Positions 26,811 through 36,534 of a stretch of 64,000 nucleotides of DNA are shown one piece after another. The stretch is from Haladaptatus halobius (GTDB taxonomy: Archaea > Halobacteriota > Halobacteria > Halobacteriales > Haladaptataceae). Position numbers and translations under genes: made by a program. Position 1 is the first letter of the stretch. The number at the start of each line of letters is the position of its first letter. A model generated the notes under the pieces. That model was not told the DNA's origin and ran no database searches. It saw only the letters and a program-made list of their open reading frames with translations. Location: the NCBI RefSeq assembly GCF_020618475.1, contig NZ_CP085335.1, positions 2,666,001-2,730,000 of the forward strand, read 5' to 3'.

Positions 26811-27704
26811 ATGACCCAGAGCAGAATCTACGCCGCCTACGAGCGACTGCTCGATAGATTCGTCGCGCGGGCCGAGACGGACTCCGCCCTGCGAGGAATC
26901 GTCGTCCTCGGGTCGCGTGCACGAGAACACCGACCGGCGGACGAGTGGTCCGATCTCGACCTGGTGGTCGTCACGACCGACCCGGAGAGCTATCTCTCGG
27001 AAACCGACTGGCTCTCCGAACTCGGAACGCCGATACTGACGTTTCTGGAACCGACCGCGACCGGAGACGGAACCGAGCGCCGTGTGCTATTCGACGGCGG
27101 CCTCGACGTGGATTTCGTGCCGGTCACCCCCGAACGAATCGTCCGGATGGAGCGCGATGGCTTCGAACCGGACACCGCTACAACGTTCGCCCGCGGCTTC
27201 CGCGTCGTCTACGACGAAGACGGAATCGGCGAGACGCTGGCCGCCGCAGTGCCGGACTCTCCACCCGAAACGGAACCCCCTTCGAGCGAGGAGTTTCACG
27301 AGTTGGTCGCCGACTTCTGGTATCACACGATTTGGATCGCGAAGAAGCTTCGACGCGGTGAACGGTGGACGGCGATGGGTTGCGTCGACGGCTACGTGAA
27401 ACACGACTGTCTGCTTCCGATGGTTCGGTGGCACGCTCGCGCTCGAACCGACCGCGATACGTGGCACGGAGGGCGGTTTCTGGAGGAGTGGGCCGACGAT
27501 AGAGTGGTGGACGAACTCGGCGATGCGTTCGCTCGCTACGATTCGGACGACCTCTGGCGGGCGCTGTTCGCCACGATGGAACTGTTTCGATGGGTGGCGG
27601 ATGAGGTCGCGGATGAATTGGGATACGACTATCCGACGGCGGAGGATGCGGCGGTAACGGAGTTGGTGGAGGAACTTTTCGAAGGGAGAGACGACGCGAA
27701 CTGA
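26811..27704 (+). CDS. Nucleotidyltransferase, streptomycin/aminoglycoside 6-adenylyltransferase family
   Basis: A 297-aa protein with the Pol-beta-type nucleotidyltransferase core: GIVVLGSRAREHRP then EWSDLDLVVVTTDP (the metal-binding D-x-D) and a third carboxylate in LDVDFVPV. The C-terminal helical domain has FWYHTIWIAKKLRRGERW and CVDGYVKHDCLLPMV, as in AadE/AadK proteins. Bacterial relatives adenylylate streptomycin; in archaea, whose ribosomes are largely insensitive to it, the true substrate is unknown, and resistance should not be inferred. It follows atpD by 43 bp but is unrelated to ATP synthesis. Confidence 0.85.
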   Translation: MTQSRIYAAYERLLDRFVARAETDSALRGIVVLGSRAREHRPADEWSDLDLVVVTTDPESYLSETDWLSELGTPILTFLEPTATGDGTERRVLFDGGLDVDFVPVTPERIVRMERDGFEPDTATTFARGFRVVYDEDGIGETLAAAVPDSPPETEPPSSEEFHELVADFWYHTIWIAKKLRRGERWTAMGCVDGYVKHDCLLPMVRWHARARTDRDTWHGGRFLEEWADDRVVDELGDAFARYDSDDLWRALFATMELFRWVADEVADELGYDYPTAEDAAVTELVEELFEGRDDAN

Positions 27705-27826
27705 GGGTTTCGAGCAGCTCGTCGGAGCTTCGCTTCCTCGGTGCAGTTTTATCGAGGAGCGGTAGTGAGAGCCCTCGACTCCCGCAGCACCACGACGAGG
27801 AAAAAGGTTCGGACGAAAGGTGTCCC

Positions 27827-28756
27827 CTAGACGTATGTGAACCACTCTTCGTGGTCGTCGATGCGCCGGTTCACGAGGTCGAAGAAGCGCGACTGGAGCT
27901 CCTCCGTCACGGGGCCGCGACTACCGTTGCCGATTTCGACGTTGTCCACTTGCCGGATGGGCGTGATCTCCGCCGCGCTACCGGTGAAGAACAGTTCGTC
28001 GGCGGTGTGAAGTTCACCGCGGCTGATGGTTGCCTGGTCGTGGACTTTGTAGCCCATCTCCTCAGCCATCGTGATGACGCTGTTGCGAGTGATACCGTCG
28101 AGGATGCCTTCCGCGAGTCCGGGGGTGAAGATCTCGCCGTCGCGCACGAGGAAGATGTTCTCGCCGGGGCCTTCCGCGACGTTGCCCTCCTTGTTCAGGA
28201 CGATGGCTTCCACGAAGCCGTTTCGTCGGGCTTCCTCGCCGGCGAGCAAGCTGTTGACGTACAGGCCAGTCGTCTTGGCGTTCGTCGGAATCTGGCTGGA
28301 TGAGTGTTTGCGCCACGACGAGACCATCACTTTCACGCCGTTTTCGAGCGCCTCCTCGCCGAGGTACGCGCCCCACGGCCACGCGGCGATCGCCACGTCG
28401 GTCGGACAGTCGCTGGGGCTGACGCCGAGGCTGTGATAACCGTAGTAGGCGATTGGTCGGATGTAACAGGAGCGGAGGTTCTGCCGGTCGAGGAGTTCGA
28501 GCGTCGCCTCCGTGAGCACCTCCGGTTCGTACTCGACCTCCATATTGTACGGTTTACAGGAGCTGTAGAGGCGTTCTAAGTGTTTTTCCCACCGGAAGAT
28601 GGCGGGGCCGTTCTCGGTGTCGTAACAGCGTACCCCTTCGAACACGCCCGTCCCGTAGTGTAGCCCGTGGCTGAGGACGTGGATGTTCGCATCGTCCCAG
28701 TCGACGAATTCGCCGTTCATCCAGATGGTGTCCACGTCCATCTCGTCAAAGCTCAT
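27827..28756 (-). CDS. ilvE: Branched-chain amino acid aminotransferase
   Basis: PLP-dependent (fold type IV) transaminase for the last step of leucine, isoleucine and valine synthesis. The 309-aa protein begins with DTIWMNGEFVDWDDANIHVL, and contains HYGTGVFEGVRCYDTENGPA, the lysine region SSWRKHSSSQIPTNAKTTG, and EGPGENIFLVRDGEI. TATA-like CATTACC lies about 30 nt upstream, inside the end of the neighbouring DUF5518-like frame. Confidence 0.95.
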   Translation of the reverse strand: MSFDEMDVDTIWMNGEFVDWDDANIHVLSHGLHYGTGVFEGVRCYDTENGPAIFRWEKHLERLYSSCKPYNMEVEYEPEVLTEATLELLDRQNLRSCYIRPIAYYGYHSLGVSPSDCPTDVAIAAWPWGAYLGEEALENGVKVMVSSWRKHSSSQIPTNAKTTGLYVNSLLAGEEARRNGFVEAIVLNKEGNVAEGPGENIFLVRDGEIFTPGLAEGILDGITRNSVITMAEEMGYKVHDQATISRGELHTADELFFTGSAAEITPIRQVDNVEIGNGSRGPVTEELQSRFFDLVNRRIDDHEEWFTYV

Positions 28757-29174
28757 ACGTCCGTCCCATCGAAGGCCACGGTAATGAGTTTTGGCGATTG
28801 TCGCTGGACGATTGTTGTGGATTACTCTCCGCTGAGTAATCGGTCGAAAAATGAGTCGGGTTAGCGTCCGGCAGGCCGTGCCGCACTGCGCCGATCGGAG
28901 CCCCGTACAGCCACGATCCGATCACACCGCCGATGATGCCGGGAATCGCAGCGACCATGACGAACAGCACGCCGTAACCGAACAACCCAATCGCCGGAAT
29001 CGGTCCAGCCATCAATCCCGCGAGGATCAAGATGACGAGTGCTACGATGGCCCCTACGGCAATTGCGATACCACCGTTAAGCGCACCATCATCGAGTCTG
29101 CTCCCGGCGACGTAACCGGCTATGATGCCCCCGATGATGTCGGTCAAACCCGCACCGACGATGGGTAAGGTCAT
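28746..29174 (-). CDS. DUF5518-like small membrane protein, possibly decaying
   Basis: A 142-aa protein with about three to four membrane helices (GGIAIAVGAIVALVILILAG, GYGVLFVMVAAIPGIIGGVI) and Gly-rich turns, resembling DUF5518 proteins common in haloarchaea. Two oddities. First, 23 codons of hydrophobic, in-frame sequence (VVHGIVATIIVGLLSGAALP) continue upstream to GTT at 29243 and then to a TAA, without ATG, GTG or TTG, so the true start seems to have been lost. Second, the 3' end is a polar tail that runs through the ilvE promoter and overlaps ilvE by 11 bases. It may be shortened and still functional, or a pseudogene. Confidence 0.5.
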   Translation of the reverse strand: MTLPIVGAGLTDIIGGIIAGYVAGSRLDDGALNGGIAIAVGAIVALVILILAGLMAGPIPAIGLFGYGVLFVMVAAIPGIIGGVIGSWLYGAPIGAVRHGLPDANPTHFSTDYSAESNPQQSSSDNRQNSLPWPSMGRTYEL

Positions 29175-29400
29175 GTCGGTGAATGGGAGGGCTGCTCCGC
29201 TGAGCAGGCCGACGATGATGGTTGCGACGATTCCGTGTACAACAGCTCTGAGTTAAAAAGTCCATATATGTAGTATCGATTCGTAAAACGGTGAATATTT
29301 TTCATAATTACGAGACGTATTCGGAAATTACCGCAATCTAACGGAGAAAATTTCGTTACAGGAGTAATGGATTGCGCTCTCAGCGAGGAAAAGGAACTAT
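29175..29400. other. AT-rich gap between DUF5518-like gene and ribB
   Basis: 226 bp, clearly richer in A+T than its surroundings, especially 29255-29360. It includes TATATGG near 29262-29268 (minus strand), a plausible promoter for the DUF5518-like gene. No gene, hairpin or RNA motif is convincing. Confidence 0.5.
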
Positions 29401-30060
29401 TCAGCCCAACAACTCGATGACCTGCGACCCTTCGAGATACGGGAATCCGTGGCGCTCCGCGTACGCTCGGGCGTCCTCGGGCGAGAGCGGCCCTCCGGTC
29501 TGGTCGTCCAGCATCTCGCAGACGACGACGGCAGGTGCGTTGTCGGCGGCGTCCGCCAGCGCGATGCCGAGTTCGGTATGACCTTGTCGCTCGGCGAGGA
29601 GGGCGGGAGCAGCGCGCAAGAGGTGGATGTGGCCCGGCGCGCGGAACTCGGTGGCGAAGTCGGTTTCGTGGGGAGCGTTCGCCGCGGCGGCGAGTTCCGT
29701 GATAGTCAGCGCGCGGTCGTCGTCCGTGATGCCGGTGTAAGTGTCGCGGTGGTTGACGGTGAGCGAGAACGACGACCGGGAATCGTAGCCGAGGTTGTGC
29801 CCCTCGCTCGCGGGGTGGTCGATGATCTCGTCCATGTATGCGAGGTCGAACGCTTCGGCCACGTCGTGCGAAAGCGCTACGCAGACCAGCCCTCCGGCGT
29901 CGTTTCGGAGGCGCGAGACCGCTTCGGATGTGACCGCCTCCGCCGGGTAGATGAGATCGGTTTCGCCCTCGCGGTCGGCTGCGTCGTGGACGAGCACTGG
30001 CGATCCGTCGCGGAACGCTTCGACCGCCTGTTCGACCGTTGCGGCAGCGGTCTGGCTCAT
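29401..30060 (-). CDS. ribB: 3,4-dihydroxy-2-butanone-4-phosphate synthase
   Basis: Converts ribulose 5-phosphate to the four-carbon unit of riboflavin. The 219-aa protein shows [17 protein letters not shown] near residue 28 (the acidic metal-binding loop), [13 protein letters not shown] near 52, [19 protein letters not shown] near 81 and GHIHLLRA, with the C-terminal [13 protein letters not shown]. There is no fused GTP cyclohydrolase II domain. It overlaps the upstream riboflavin kinase/regulator gene by four bases, so the two form one transcript. Confidence 0.95.
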   Translation of the reverse strand: MSQTAAATVEQAVEAFRDGSPVLVHDAADREGETDLIYPAEAVTSEAVSRLRNDAGGLVCVALSHDVAEAFDLAYMDEIIDHPASEGHNLGYDSRSSFSLTVNHRDTYTGITDDDRALTITELAAAANAPHETDFATEFRAPGHIHLLRAAPALLAERQGHTELGIALADAADNAPAVVVCEMLDDQTGGPLSPEDARAYAERHGFPYLEGSQVIELLG

Positions 30061-30761
30061 GGTGCCTCCTCGACGTGCACCGTGACGTGGTCGTCGTCCG
30101 CCAGTCCAAGTTCGTCACGGAGTTTCTCGGGGGCGATGAGTTCCAACTGGCCTTCGTCGTGGTGGGTTCGTTCGGGCGCGATGACGTGCGCCTGCTCGTA
30201 GGACTCCCCGTCGGTCGTCTCCACTGTGGCGGGGTAACAGACCGCGGGGCCGTAGGTTCGGTCGCCGTCCTCCCATCCGTCGATGGGGACGGGGTCGAGT
30301 GCGTCCATCGCGGAGCGAGCGCGGACACTCTCGGTGGAGAGTTCGACGTTCAACGTCCCGGGGAACGGTTCGTAGCCCAGTCGCTCGACGAACTGCTCCA
30401 TGTAGCCCGAGAGAGAGATGTAGTGGCGGCCCTCACCCATTCCGCCCGTAACCGTGCCCGAGAGGTCAACGCCGGAGAGATTCTCGAAGATGCGCCGGTA
30501 GTCCTCGTACTCGCGTTTCAGTTCCCACTCGCCGTCGTCGGTGATGGCGACCCACTGCCCGTTGCTGACGATTTCGCGGGTGACGAGACCTGCGTCGTCC
30601 AATCGCTGGAGGCGACGCGATGCGGTCTGATTGGACGCGTCGAGGCGATCCGCGAGGTCGGCGCAGGACACCTTGACCTCGCTTTCGAGTGCCCCGTCGA
30701 GGGCGAGAAGCTTCAGCGCGGCGAGTTCGTCGTACCCGACCACGAGCGATGTCGCTGGCAT
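30057..30761 (-). CDS. ribK: CTP-dependent riboflavin kinase with N-terminal HTH (RbkR type)
   Basis: Makes FMN from riboflavin using CTP, an archaeal enzyme unrelated to bacterial RibF. The 234-aa protein has an N-terminal winged helix (residues about 10-80: [20 protein letters not shown] and [13 protein letters not shown]) and the archaeal kinase domain from about 95 ([33 protein letters not shown]). This architecture matches RbkR, described as both kinase and repressor/activator of riboflavin genes. Start at 30761 is preferred to 30794 by family N-terminus ([13 protein letters not shown]). Overlaps ribB by four bases; autoregulation of the ribK-ribB operon is expected. Confidence 0.92.
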   Translation of the reverse strand: MPATSLVVGYDELAALKLLALDGALESEVKVSCADLADRLDASNQTASRRLQRLDDAGLVTREIVSNGQWVAITDDGEWELKREYEDYRRIFENLSGVDLSGTVTGGMGEGRHYISLSGYMEQFVERLGYEPFPGTLNVELSTESVRARSAMDALDPVPIDGWEDGDRTYGPAVCYPATVETTDGESYEQAHVIAPERTHHDEGQLELIAPEKLRDELGLADDDHVTVHVEEAP

Positions 30762-31007
30762 ACTCGTAACTGTGCGCTTCTCTCCTTTAAGCATATCGGC
30801 ATCGAGATGCGTAACAGAATTGTGATGGTGCGTCGCGGAGTGAGTAGTCGGGGTAACAGATAGCGGGGCATATCATCTAAATTTACTGGTTTCGCGGTGA
30901 ACTGGGAAGGAGGGGTTGAAAACAGACCATCCGGCGCACTCCGAGACGTCTTCGCTATCGACGAAACGTCGAGAACGAACCGGATTCCAGCAAACAGTAG
31001 ACGGTTT

Positions 31008-31997
31008 TCACTCACCTAACCGCTTCCAACTCACGGAGTCTCGCTCCCAGAACTCGCTATCCTTCTTCAGCTTCGGCACCCACGTATCCTCGGTCTTCGA
31101 GAGCAGGGCGACCCGCGAAGCGGGCACCTGTTTCAGCACGTCGTGTTCCGGCATGTGTTCCTCAACCTCCTCGGTGAATTCGACGACTTCTTCGTGCTCC
31201 AACATCGCCGAGCGGTCGAGACGACCGCGCGAGTGCCCGACGTGCATGTACGCCTTGAGTTCCACGAAATCCGTGTCGGCGCGCTCGTAGAATGCGGCGT
31301 ACCAGTCCGGGTTGTCGACGTTCTCCCCGCCGACGAGCGTGGTGCGGAGCACGGTTCGCGTCTCGTCTTTCTCGGCCAGCACGTCCATCGTGTCGATGAG
31401 CCGTTCCCACGCGTCGTCGTCCACCGCCCGAACCACGTGATCGAAGGTGGCACGGTCTGCGGCGTCCACGCTGACGTAGAGTTGCGTCGGGTCGCACTCC
31501 GCCAGCATCTCTGGGTTCGTCCCGTTGCTCACGAGGAAGGTGGTGATATCCCGGTCGTGGAACGCCTCGATAAGTTCCGGCAGGTACGGGTAGAGCGTCG
31601 GTTCGCCGTCTAGCGAGATGGCGACGTGGCGCGGTTCCATCGACTCCTCAAACACTTCGCGCGGGACTTCGTCGTTTCCGCCGAATCCGGAGAGGAGTTT
31701 GCGCTGGAGGCGGATGCTAGCATCGACAACCGCCTCGGGGTCGTCCCACTCCACGTCGCCCAGTTCGTAGGCGTGTCCGCGGTGGTCGCGCCAGCAGAAG
31801 ACGCAGCGTTCGTTGCACTTCACCACCGGCGTCATCTGGATGCAGCGGTGGGACTCGATGCCGTAGAAGATGTTCTTGTAGCACTTACCCTCTTCTCGCA
31901 GGGCGTTGGCCGTCCACCCGCAGGTCTGGGCTGCGGTGTGGTTCTCGTGGTGGTAGTTCGGGCTGTCTACCTGTTTCGGCCCGTCGGGCTCGCTCAT
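31008..31997 (-). CDS. twy1: tRNA-Phe 4-demethylwyosine synthase (radical SAM)
   Basis: Forms the tricyclic 4-demethylwyosine at G37 of tRNA-Phe from m1G37 and pyruvate. The 329-aa protein has the radical-SAM cysteines C61, C65 and C68 in KCNERCVFCWRD, plus extra cysteines C26, C39 and C52 upstream for the second cluster. ISLDGEPTLYPYLPELIEAF and TFLVSNGTNPEML are family blocks. It is a single gene with 97 bp to the next upstream gene; other wyosine-pathway genes are not in the window. Confidence 0.94.
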   Translation of the reverse strand: MSEPDGPKQVDSPNYHHENHTAAQTCGWTANALREEGKCYKNIFYGIESHRCIQMTPVVKCNERCVFCWRDHRGHAYELGDVEWDDPEAVVDASIRLQRKLLSGFGGNDEVPREVFEESMEPRHVAISLDGEPTLYPYLPELIEAFHDRDITTFLVSNGTNPEMLAECDPTQLYVSVDAADRATFDHVVRAVDDDAWERLIDTMDVLAEKDETRTVLRTTLVGGENVDNPDWYAAFYERADTDFVELKAYMHVGHSRGRLDRSAMLEHEEVVEFTEEVEEHMPEHDVLKQVPASRVALLSKTEDTWVPKLKKDSEFWERDSVSWKRLGE

Positions 31998-32094
31998 TAG
32001 GGTGACAGATGCAGCCCAGACCTAAAACGTTCTTTCCTCCGAGACGCAATCCTCGTGTCTCCCTACGATGGTCGAATCCAGCGGGGCGAGCCCG

Positions 32095-33795
32095 TCAGGT
32101 GGACTCGACGAAGATATCCACGACGCCGCCTCGTCCGGCCAGCGTCACCGTCGCGCCGACGAAATCGTCGTTCGCATCGGTCGCGTAGGACACGTCCCGA
32201 ATACCGCCACCACGCCGTCCGAACGCGAGCTTCGGCGGGTCGGCGTAGGGTTTCTCGAACTCGACCCGAATCGCGTCTCTTCGACCGTCGGGCGTGAGAC
32301 CGCGGTACGCGTCCACGGCGGGAGAGTGACCTGCGACCGCCGATGTCGCCGAACCGATGCGCCACGGATTCGGCCCGTCGGCGTCGGCCCAGTTGTCCTC
32401 GTAGCGATTCCGTCCCGCGCCGTCGCGTTCGACTATCGCGGGCGCTCCCGACCGGAAGACGTAGTTCCGTCGGACGTTCACGCCCGAATCTCCGACGAGG
32501 ATGCCCGGCGACGTTCCGCCGCTTCGGCCGAACTCCTTGAGGTAGTTGTCGGCGATGACATGGCGGGCGAGGGTCGAGGCGTTCCGCGAGGCGATGCCCG
32601 CACCACCGACCCGACGGACGCGATTCCCGCTAACGGTCACGTACCGGGCGTCGTCGAGGCGGATACCCTCTCCCGCGGCCCCGTCCACGTAATTATCTCG
32701 AACGACGCCGTCCGTCCCTCCCGCGACCCGTATCCCCGATTGACCGGCGTCGTAGACGGCGTTGTCGCTGACAGTGAAATCCTCGATACCGCCGCCGACA
32801 TCGATGCCCCGCCCGGCGTAGTCGTACAGGTCGTTGTCCCTGACGGTCACGTCCTTGGCGCGCTCGATGGCGAGCGAGATGCCGGAGAACTTCCCCTTCT
32901 CCGATTGAACGCTCACGTTACCCGCTATCTGGATACCCCGGAGCGTCTGTCCGAAGCCGATGAGACACAGCGACTTGTGCTCGCCGAAGCCGAGGTTGTC
33001 CGAGACGTCGAAGTAGCCGACGTTCGACTCCTGGCGACCCCCGCTCGCGCCGACCAGCGCGCCCTGCGGATTACCGCCCATCACGTTCCCCCGCACGAGG
33101 ACGTTGGTGGCGTGGCGTTCGTCGGGCACCCACGCGTCCAGCGCGACGGAGTGGTCGAAGCCATTTACGACGGTGTTACCGACCACCGCGATACGGTCGC
33201 CAGCGAGCTGGATTCCCCGGTCGCCGATGTCGTAGACGTAGTTGTTCGACACGCCAACGTCAGTAGCCCGGCGCTCGACGCTGATACCGCTCCCGCCCGT
33301 GTTGTGCTCGTGGTACGGGTGAGTTCGAGTCACCGAGTTGCCCGACAGCAGAACCTCGGCTGTGTCGCGGACGACGAACCCGTGGAGTCGTTTGGCGCTC
33401 GGACGCTGTCCGCCGGGGTTGCCGTGATAGCCGATGTCGTGTACCTCGACGTTCTCGCAGTGACCGTCGTGTCCGATTCGGATTCCACCGACGTTCGCAC
33501 CGTCCGCGGGCATCACGAGTCGCCGGACGCCCGGCCCGATTACGGTTACCCCGTCGACGTCGATATCGAGCCACCGCGTGGTACGGTACGGCGCTCCCTC
33601 GTCGCTTATCCAGACGTTCTCCCCGGGCGAGAGGTTTTCGAAGGTGCGTTCGAGTTGTTCCCGAGTGGTGACGACCGTATCCGGAAACGGAAACCGGGAC
33701 TGTCGACGGGACTCCCCACCGGACTCGGTCGCGGCCTGTCCCGTCGCGGCCGCGAGTAGGCCCGAGAGCACGTCTCTACGCGACGGGTCGACCAT
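32095..33795 (-). CDS. Tat-exported right-handed beta-helix protein
   Basis: A 566-aa protein beginning MVDPSRRDVLSGLLAAATG, a twin-arginine signal. From about residue 110 to 470 it consists of parallel beta-helix repeats (VRDNYVDGAAGEGIRLDDA, VSGNRVRRVGGAGIASRNAS and many like them), as in pectate-lyase or NosD/PbH1 proteins. The last 60 residues form a separate beta-rich cap (AFGRRGGGIRDVSYATDAND). No catalytic residues can be assigned with confidence; polysaccharide binding or cleavage is the usual role. It should act outside the cell and is presumably a substrate of the Tat system, one component of which lies 0.9 kb away. Confidence 0.82.
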   Translation of the reverse strand: MVDPSRRDVLSGLLAAATGQAATESGGESRRQSRFPFPDTVVTTREQLERTFENLSPGENVWISDEGAPYRTTRWLDIDVDGVTVIGPGVRRLVMPADGANVGGIRIGHDGHCENVEVHDIGYHGNPGGQRPSAKRLHGFVVRDTAEVLLSGNSVTRTHPYHEHNTGGSGISVERRATDVGVSNNYVYDIGDRGIQLAGDRIAVVGNTVVNGFDHSVALDAWVPDERHATNVLVRGNVMGGNPQGALVGASGGRQESNVGYFDVSDNLGFGEHKSLCLIGFGQTLRGIQIAGNVSVQSEKGKFSGISLAIERAKDVTVRDNDLYDYAGRGIDVGGGIEDFTVSDNAVYDAGQSGIRVAGGTDGVVRDNYVDGAAGEGIRLDDARYVTVSGNRVRRVGGAGIASRNASTLARHVIADNYLKEFGRSGGTSPGILVGDSGVNVRRNYVFRSGAPAIVERDGAGRNRYEDNWADADGPNPWRIGSATSAVAGHSPAVDAYRGLTPDGRRDAIRVEFEKPYADPPKLAFGRRGGGIRDVSYATDANDDFVGATVTLAGRGGVVDIFVEST

Positions 33796-34123
33796 TTATT
33801 CCCTCCGTTGGTCTACCGCACGTTCTCCCCGCTCGGTCGATTCGTCGTCCGTTTCTGTCGCGTCCGCATTCCGTGTATTCAGAGTCGGTTCGTAGTATCA
33901 TCGAATCCCCACCCCGGTCTAGCGTCGGCAAGAGGCCCCGTTGCGGCTCTGTGGCTACGACCCTGCCGATTCGACGCGGTGGAGTCGGTTCGAGCGCCCG
34001 TTGGTTAGTCGCTCTGGGCGACCACCAAGGTCGTCGAACATCAGGGTGTACAAACACAGTTCAGACCGAAAGCGTTCGTTCCTCCCGTTTCAGCGTCGAA
34101 GTCCTCACACAACTCCTTTACCG
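33796..34123. other. Gap without recognisable gene
   Basis: 328 bp between divergent genes. Open frames here have Arg/Ser-rich translations with no family resemblance. It must hold promoters for the beta-helix protein and for the 119-aa protein at 34124. No clear TATA box, repeat or RNA structure stands out. Confidence 0.5.
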
Positions 34124-34483
34124 ATGGACGACGCCTTCCCGAGCATGAATTTCGACGCCGACCGACTCGAAGCGCGATTGATGAGCCACGGCGTGTACGT
34201 CACGTCACTCGATTACGACGATGAAGGTATAGAGATCGAGTACGAATCGATCGCCGCCGGACGAACGGACGCAGTTCCGCACCGAGAGGTCGGTCGCGTC
34301 ATCAACGTGGTTCGTGACCTGACCGAAACGCCGGGGAACCTCCACGGGTCGGTGACCGACCTCGACGGCGAGTGGGTAGGGAGTTGGCGGGCCGACGGCC
34401 AGTGGCTTCGGGCGCTCGAAGACGATGACCTTTCGGAGGTGGATTTCTCCCAGCGAGTGATCGAGACGATAGACGATTCGTGA
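34124..34483 (+). CDS. Small conserved-looking haloarchaeal protein
   Basis: A 119-aa acidic protein (MDDAFPSMNFDADRLEARLM at the start). The middle has alternating strands (VYVTSLDYDDEGIEIEYES) and a tryptophan-containing stretch (GEWVGSWRADGQWLRALED). It has haloarchaeal composition and codon use, so it is very likely real, but I do not recognise the family. The ATG at 34145 is an alternative start. Confidence 0.65.
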   Translation: MDDAFPSMNFDADRLEARLMSHGVYVTSLDYDDEGIEIEYESIAAGRTDAVPHREVGRVINVVRDLTETPGNLHGSVTDLDGEWVGSWRADGQWLRALEDDDLSEVDFSQRVIETIDDS

Positions 34484-34649
34484 GGTGAGTTCGATTTTCC
34501 GTCTTCGGTCGTCCTCGCGACGGGTTCGCACCCGAGTCAGCGCTGAAGTTCGCCGACATGCTCCGGTGGGGGGGCGAAGCGACCCCTGAACGAGGAAAGT
34601 TGATAGCCGAGCGCGGCGAACTAGCTACCGCGATTACGCGGGGGTTCAA

Positions 34650-36482
34650 ATGGGGGGAAACGAGAGCTTCGGGTTCGAAGGAGTGCTGGGTACTGCGCTG
34701 CGGAGCGTGCGATCCGAACTGCAACTGGCGTTCGTCGTCTTCGTCGCGGGATTTCTGGCGACGTTCTACGCCCTCCGCCTCTGGGTGTGGCCCGCGCTCG
34801 CGCGGCGACTCCTGAAAACGACGGCGGTCGTCGTCGCGGTGACGCCGTTCGACGTGGTGCTCTTGCAGGCGAAGATCGGTGTCATCGCTGGCTTGTTATC
34901 GGCGGTAGGATGGATTCTCTATCGTTTTCGGGGGCGACTACGAACACGTGGCGTCTCGTTTCCGGGCGGACGACGGACGCAGGTGCTCGTCGCTGTACTG
35001 GCGGTCGGCCTGTTCGTCGGCGGGGTCGCCTACGCTTACGTCGTCTTCCTCCCGCTCCTGTTCGACTTCCTCGTGAGCAACGCGATAGCGGCGGGGTTCC
35101 AGCCGACCTACTCCATCGTCGAGTGGACACAGTTCGTCTTCCTGTTGACGCTCGTGCTAGGGCTGACCGCCGAACTCCCGCTCGTGATGGGCGGACTGGT
35201 GTACGCCGACGTCGTCTCCGCCGACCTGTTCCGGAGCTACTGGCGACACGCCGTCTTCGCCATCGTCGTCGTCAGTTCGATCGTGAACGGATCGCCAGAC
35301 CCCTTTTCGATGTCGCTCGTGGCGATTCCGATGACGGCTCTCTACTTCGTCGGAATCGGATGCGCGAGGGCCGTAGAATGGAGCGGTCGCGCGCGAGCGC
35401 AGTACGGGCGACCCGGTTCTGACGGAATCGACCTCGCGACGCTCGACGCGGCAGGGATTCGCGTCGCGCCGCCTGAAGCGTTCGCCGTCCTTACGGAACA
35501 CGAGGCGCTCGAACTCGCCGATGTCGCGCTCGACGCCGGCGATTCTGAGAAGGCGGAAGCGATTCTCGACCGATTCGACGAACGTGAGGGAGTGTCGGAG
35601 ATGCCGGCGTCGTCGGTATCGTCCGCACCACCGTCTCCGCCGTCGCCCTCCGATACGGTCCAGCGAACCGCGAGTAGGATGGCGGCGGCGTTCGCCGAGG
35701 AGGAAACGATCGAGGACGACATCGGCGGATACTACTACGACCTCCGGTTCGTCGTCGGGAGTCTCAGGAGCAAGTCGTTCCGCATCGTCGGCGCGTTCAT
35801 GCTCGTCGTCGGGTCGGTGTTCATGTTCCTCTACGGGGGCGGCATCGGCGCTATCAAACGCGACTTCCTCGCGCATCTTCCGGCGGGTTTCCAGCCCGGC
35901 GACGTGAATATCGTCCTCTTGCACCCCGTCGAGGCGCTCGCCTTCGAGATGAAGGTCAGTCTCGTCGTGGGGGTCGTCGCGGTGCTCCCGTTGGTGCTGT
36001 ACTACGTGTGGCCGGCCGTCGAATCGAGGGGGCTAGCTCGTGCCGACCGCGGCGTGTTCCTCGTCTGGGCGGGCGTGCTGGCCGCCGGACTCCTCGGCGG
36101 AAGCGTCGTCGGCTATCGGTACATCGCGCCGGCGGTCGTCTCCTACCTCGTCGCCGACGCGCTCGCCGCGGATATGGTCATCGCGTACCGCACCGCGGCG
36201 TTCTTCTGGCTCGTCTTCGCGACGACGGTGGGGGTGGGGCTGCTGGTCGAGATTCCGCTCACGATGCTGTTGTTCCACCACGGCGGGGTCGCCACCTACC
36301 GGACGATGCGGACGCGCTGGCGAGAGGTCACCGTCGGCGTTCTGGTCGGAGCGTCGCTCCTGCCGGGAACCGTACTGGTCATGCTCGGCGTCGGAGGTGC
36401 GGTGATGCTGGCGTACGGCGTCGGTCTCGGCGTGCTCTGGATCGATTCGCTCGGCGAGCGATTGGTTCGGGCAACCAGCTGA
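34650..36482 (+). CDS. tatC: Twin-arginine translocase TatC, tandem two-domain form
   Basis: Receptor subunit of the Tat system, which exports folded proteins. The 610-aa protein contains two TatC domains. Domain 1 spans about 10-250, with VTPFDVVLLQAKIGVIAGLL as the signature. A soluble acidic/Pro-Ser linker (SSVSSAPPSPPSPSDTVQ) follows, then domain 2 from about 370, with LHPVEALAFEMKVSLVVGVV and a following YYVWP motif. Roughly 12-14 membrane helices in total. Fused TatC proteins (TatCt/TatC2) are special to haloarchaea, which send most secreted proteins through Tat. The usual partner, a single-domain tatC, is not adjacent here. Three Tat-type signals occur within 6 kb of it or nearby (beta-helix protein, SOD). 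Confidence 0.93.
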   Translation: MGGNESFGFEGVLGTALRSVRSELQLAFVVFVAGFLATFYALRLWVWPALARRLLKTTAVVVAVTPFDVVLLQAKIGVIAGLLSAVGWILYRFRGRLRTRGVSFPGGRRTQVLVAVLAVGLFVGGVAYAYVVFLPLLFDFLVSNAIAAGFQPTYSIVEWTQFVFLLTLVLGLTAELPLVMGGLVYADVVSADLFRSYWRHAVFAIVVVSSIVNGSPDPFSMSLVAIPMTALYFVGIGCARAVEWSGRARAQYGRPGSDGIDLATLDAAGIRVAPPEAFAVLTEHEALELADVALDAGDSEKAEAILDRFDEREGVSEMPASSVSSAPPSPPSPSDTVQRTASRMAAAFAEEETIEDDIGGYYYDLRFVVGSLRSKSFRIVGAFMLVVGSVFMFLYGGGIGAIKRDFLAHLPAGFQPGDVNIVLLHPVEALAFEMKVSLVVGVVAVLPLVLYYVWPAVESRGLARADRGVFLVWAGVLAAGLLGGSVVGYRYIAPAVVSYLVADALAADMVIAYRTAAFFWLVFATTVGVGLLVEIPLTMLLFHHGGVATYRTMRTRWREVTVGVLVGASLLPGTVLVMLGVGGAVMLAYGVGLGVLWIDSLGERLVRATS

Positions 36483-36534
36483 GGCGTCGTGACGTTCAGA
36501 AACCCATTTACCGGCTGACTCGGAACGAACTGGT

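Noticed and set aside
26811..27704. Aminoglycoside resistance gene
   Set aside because: The fold and motifs match the streptomycin adenylyltransferase family, but substrate cannot be inferred in an archaeon; kept as a nucleotidyltransferase.
32068..33759. 563-aa plus-strand open frame
   Set aside because: Antisense to the Tat-exported beta-helix protein, whose signal peptide and repeats are clear.
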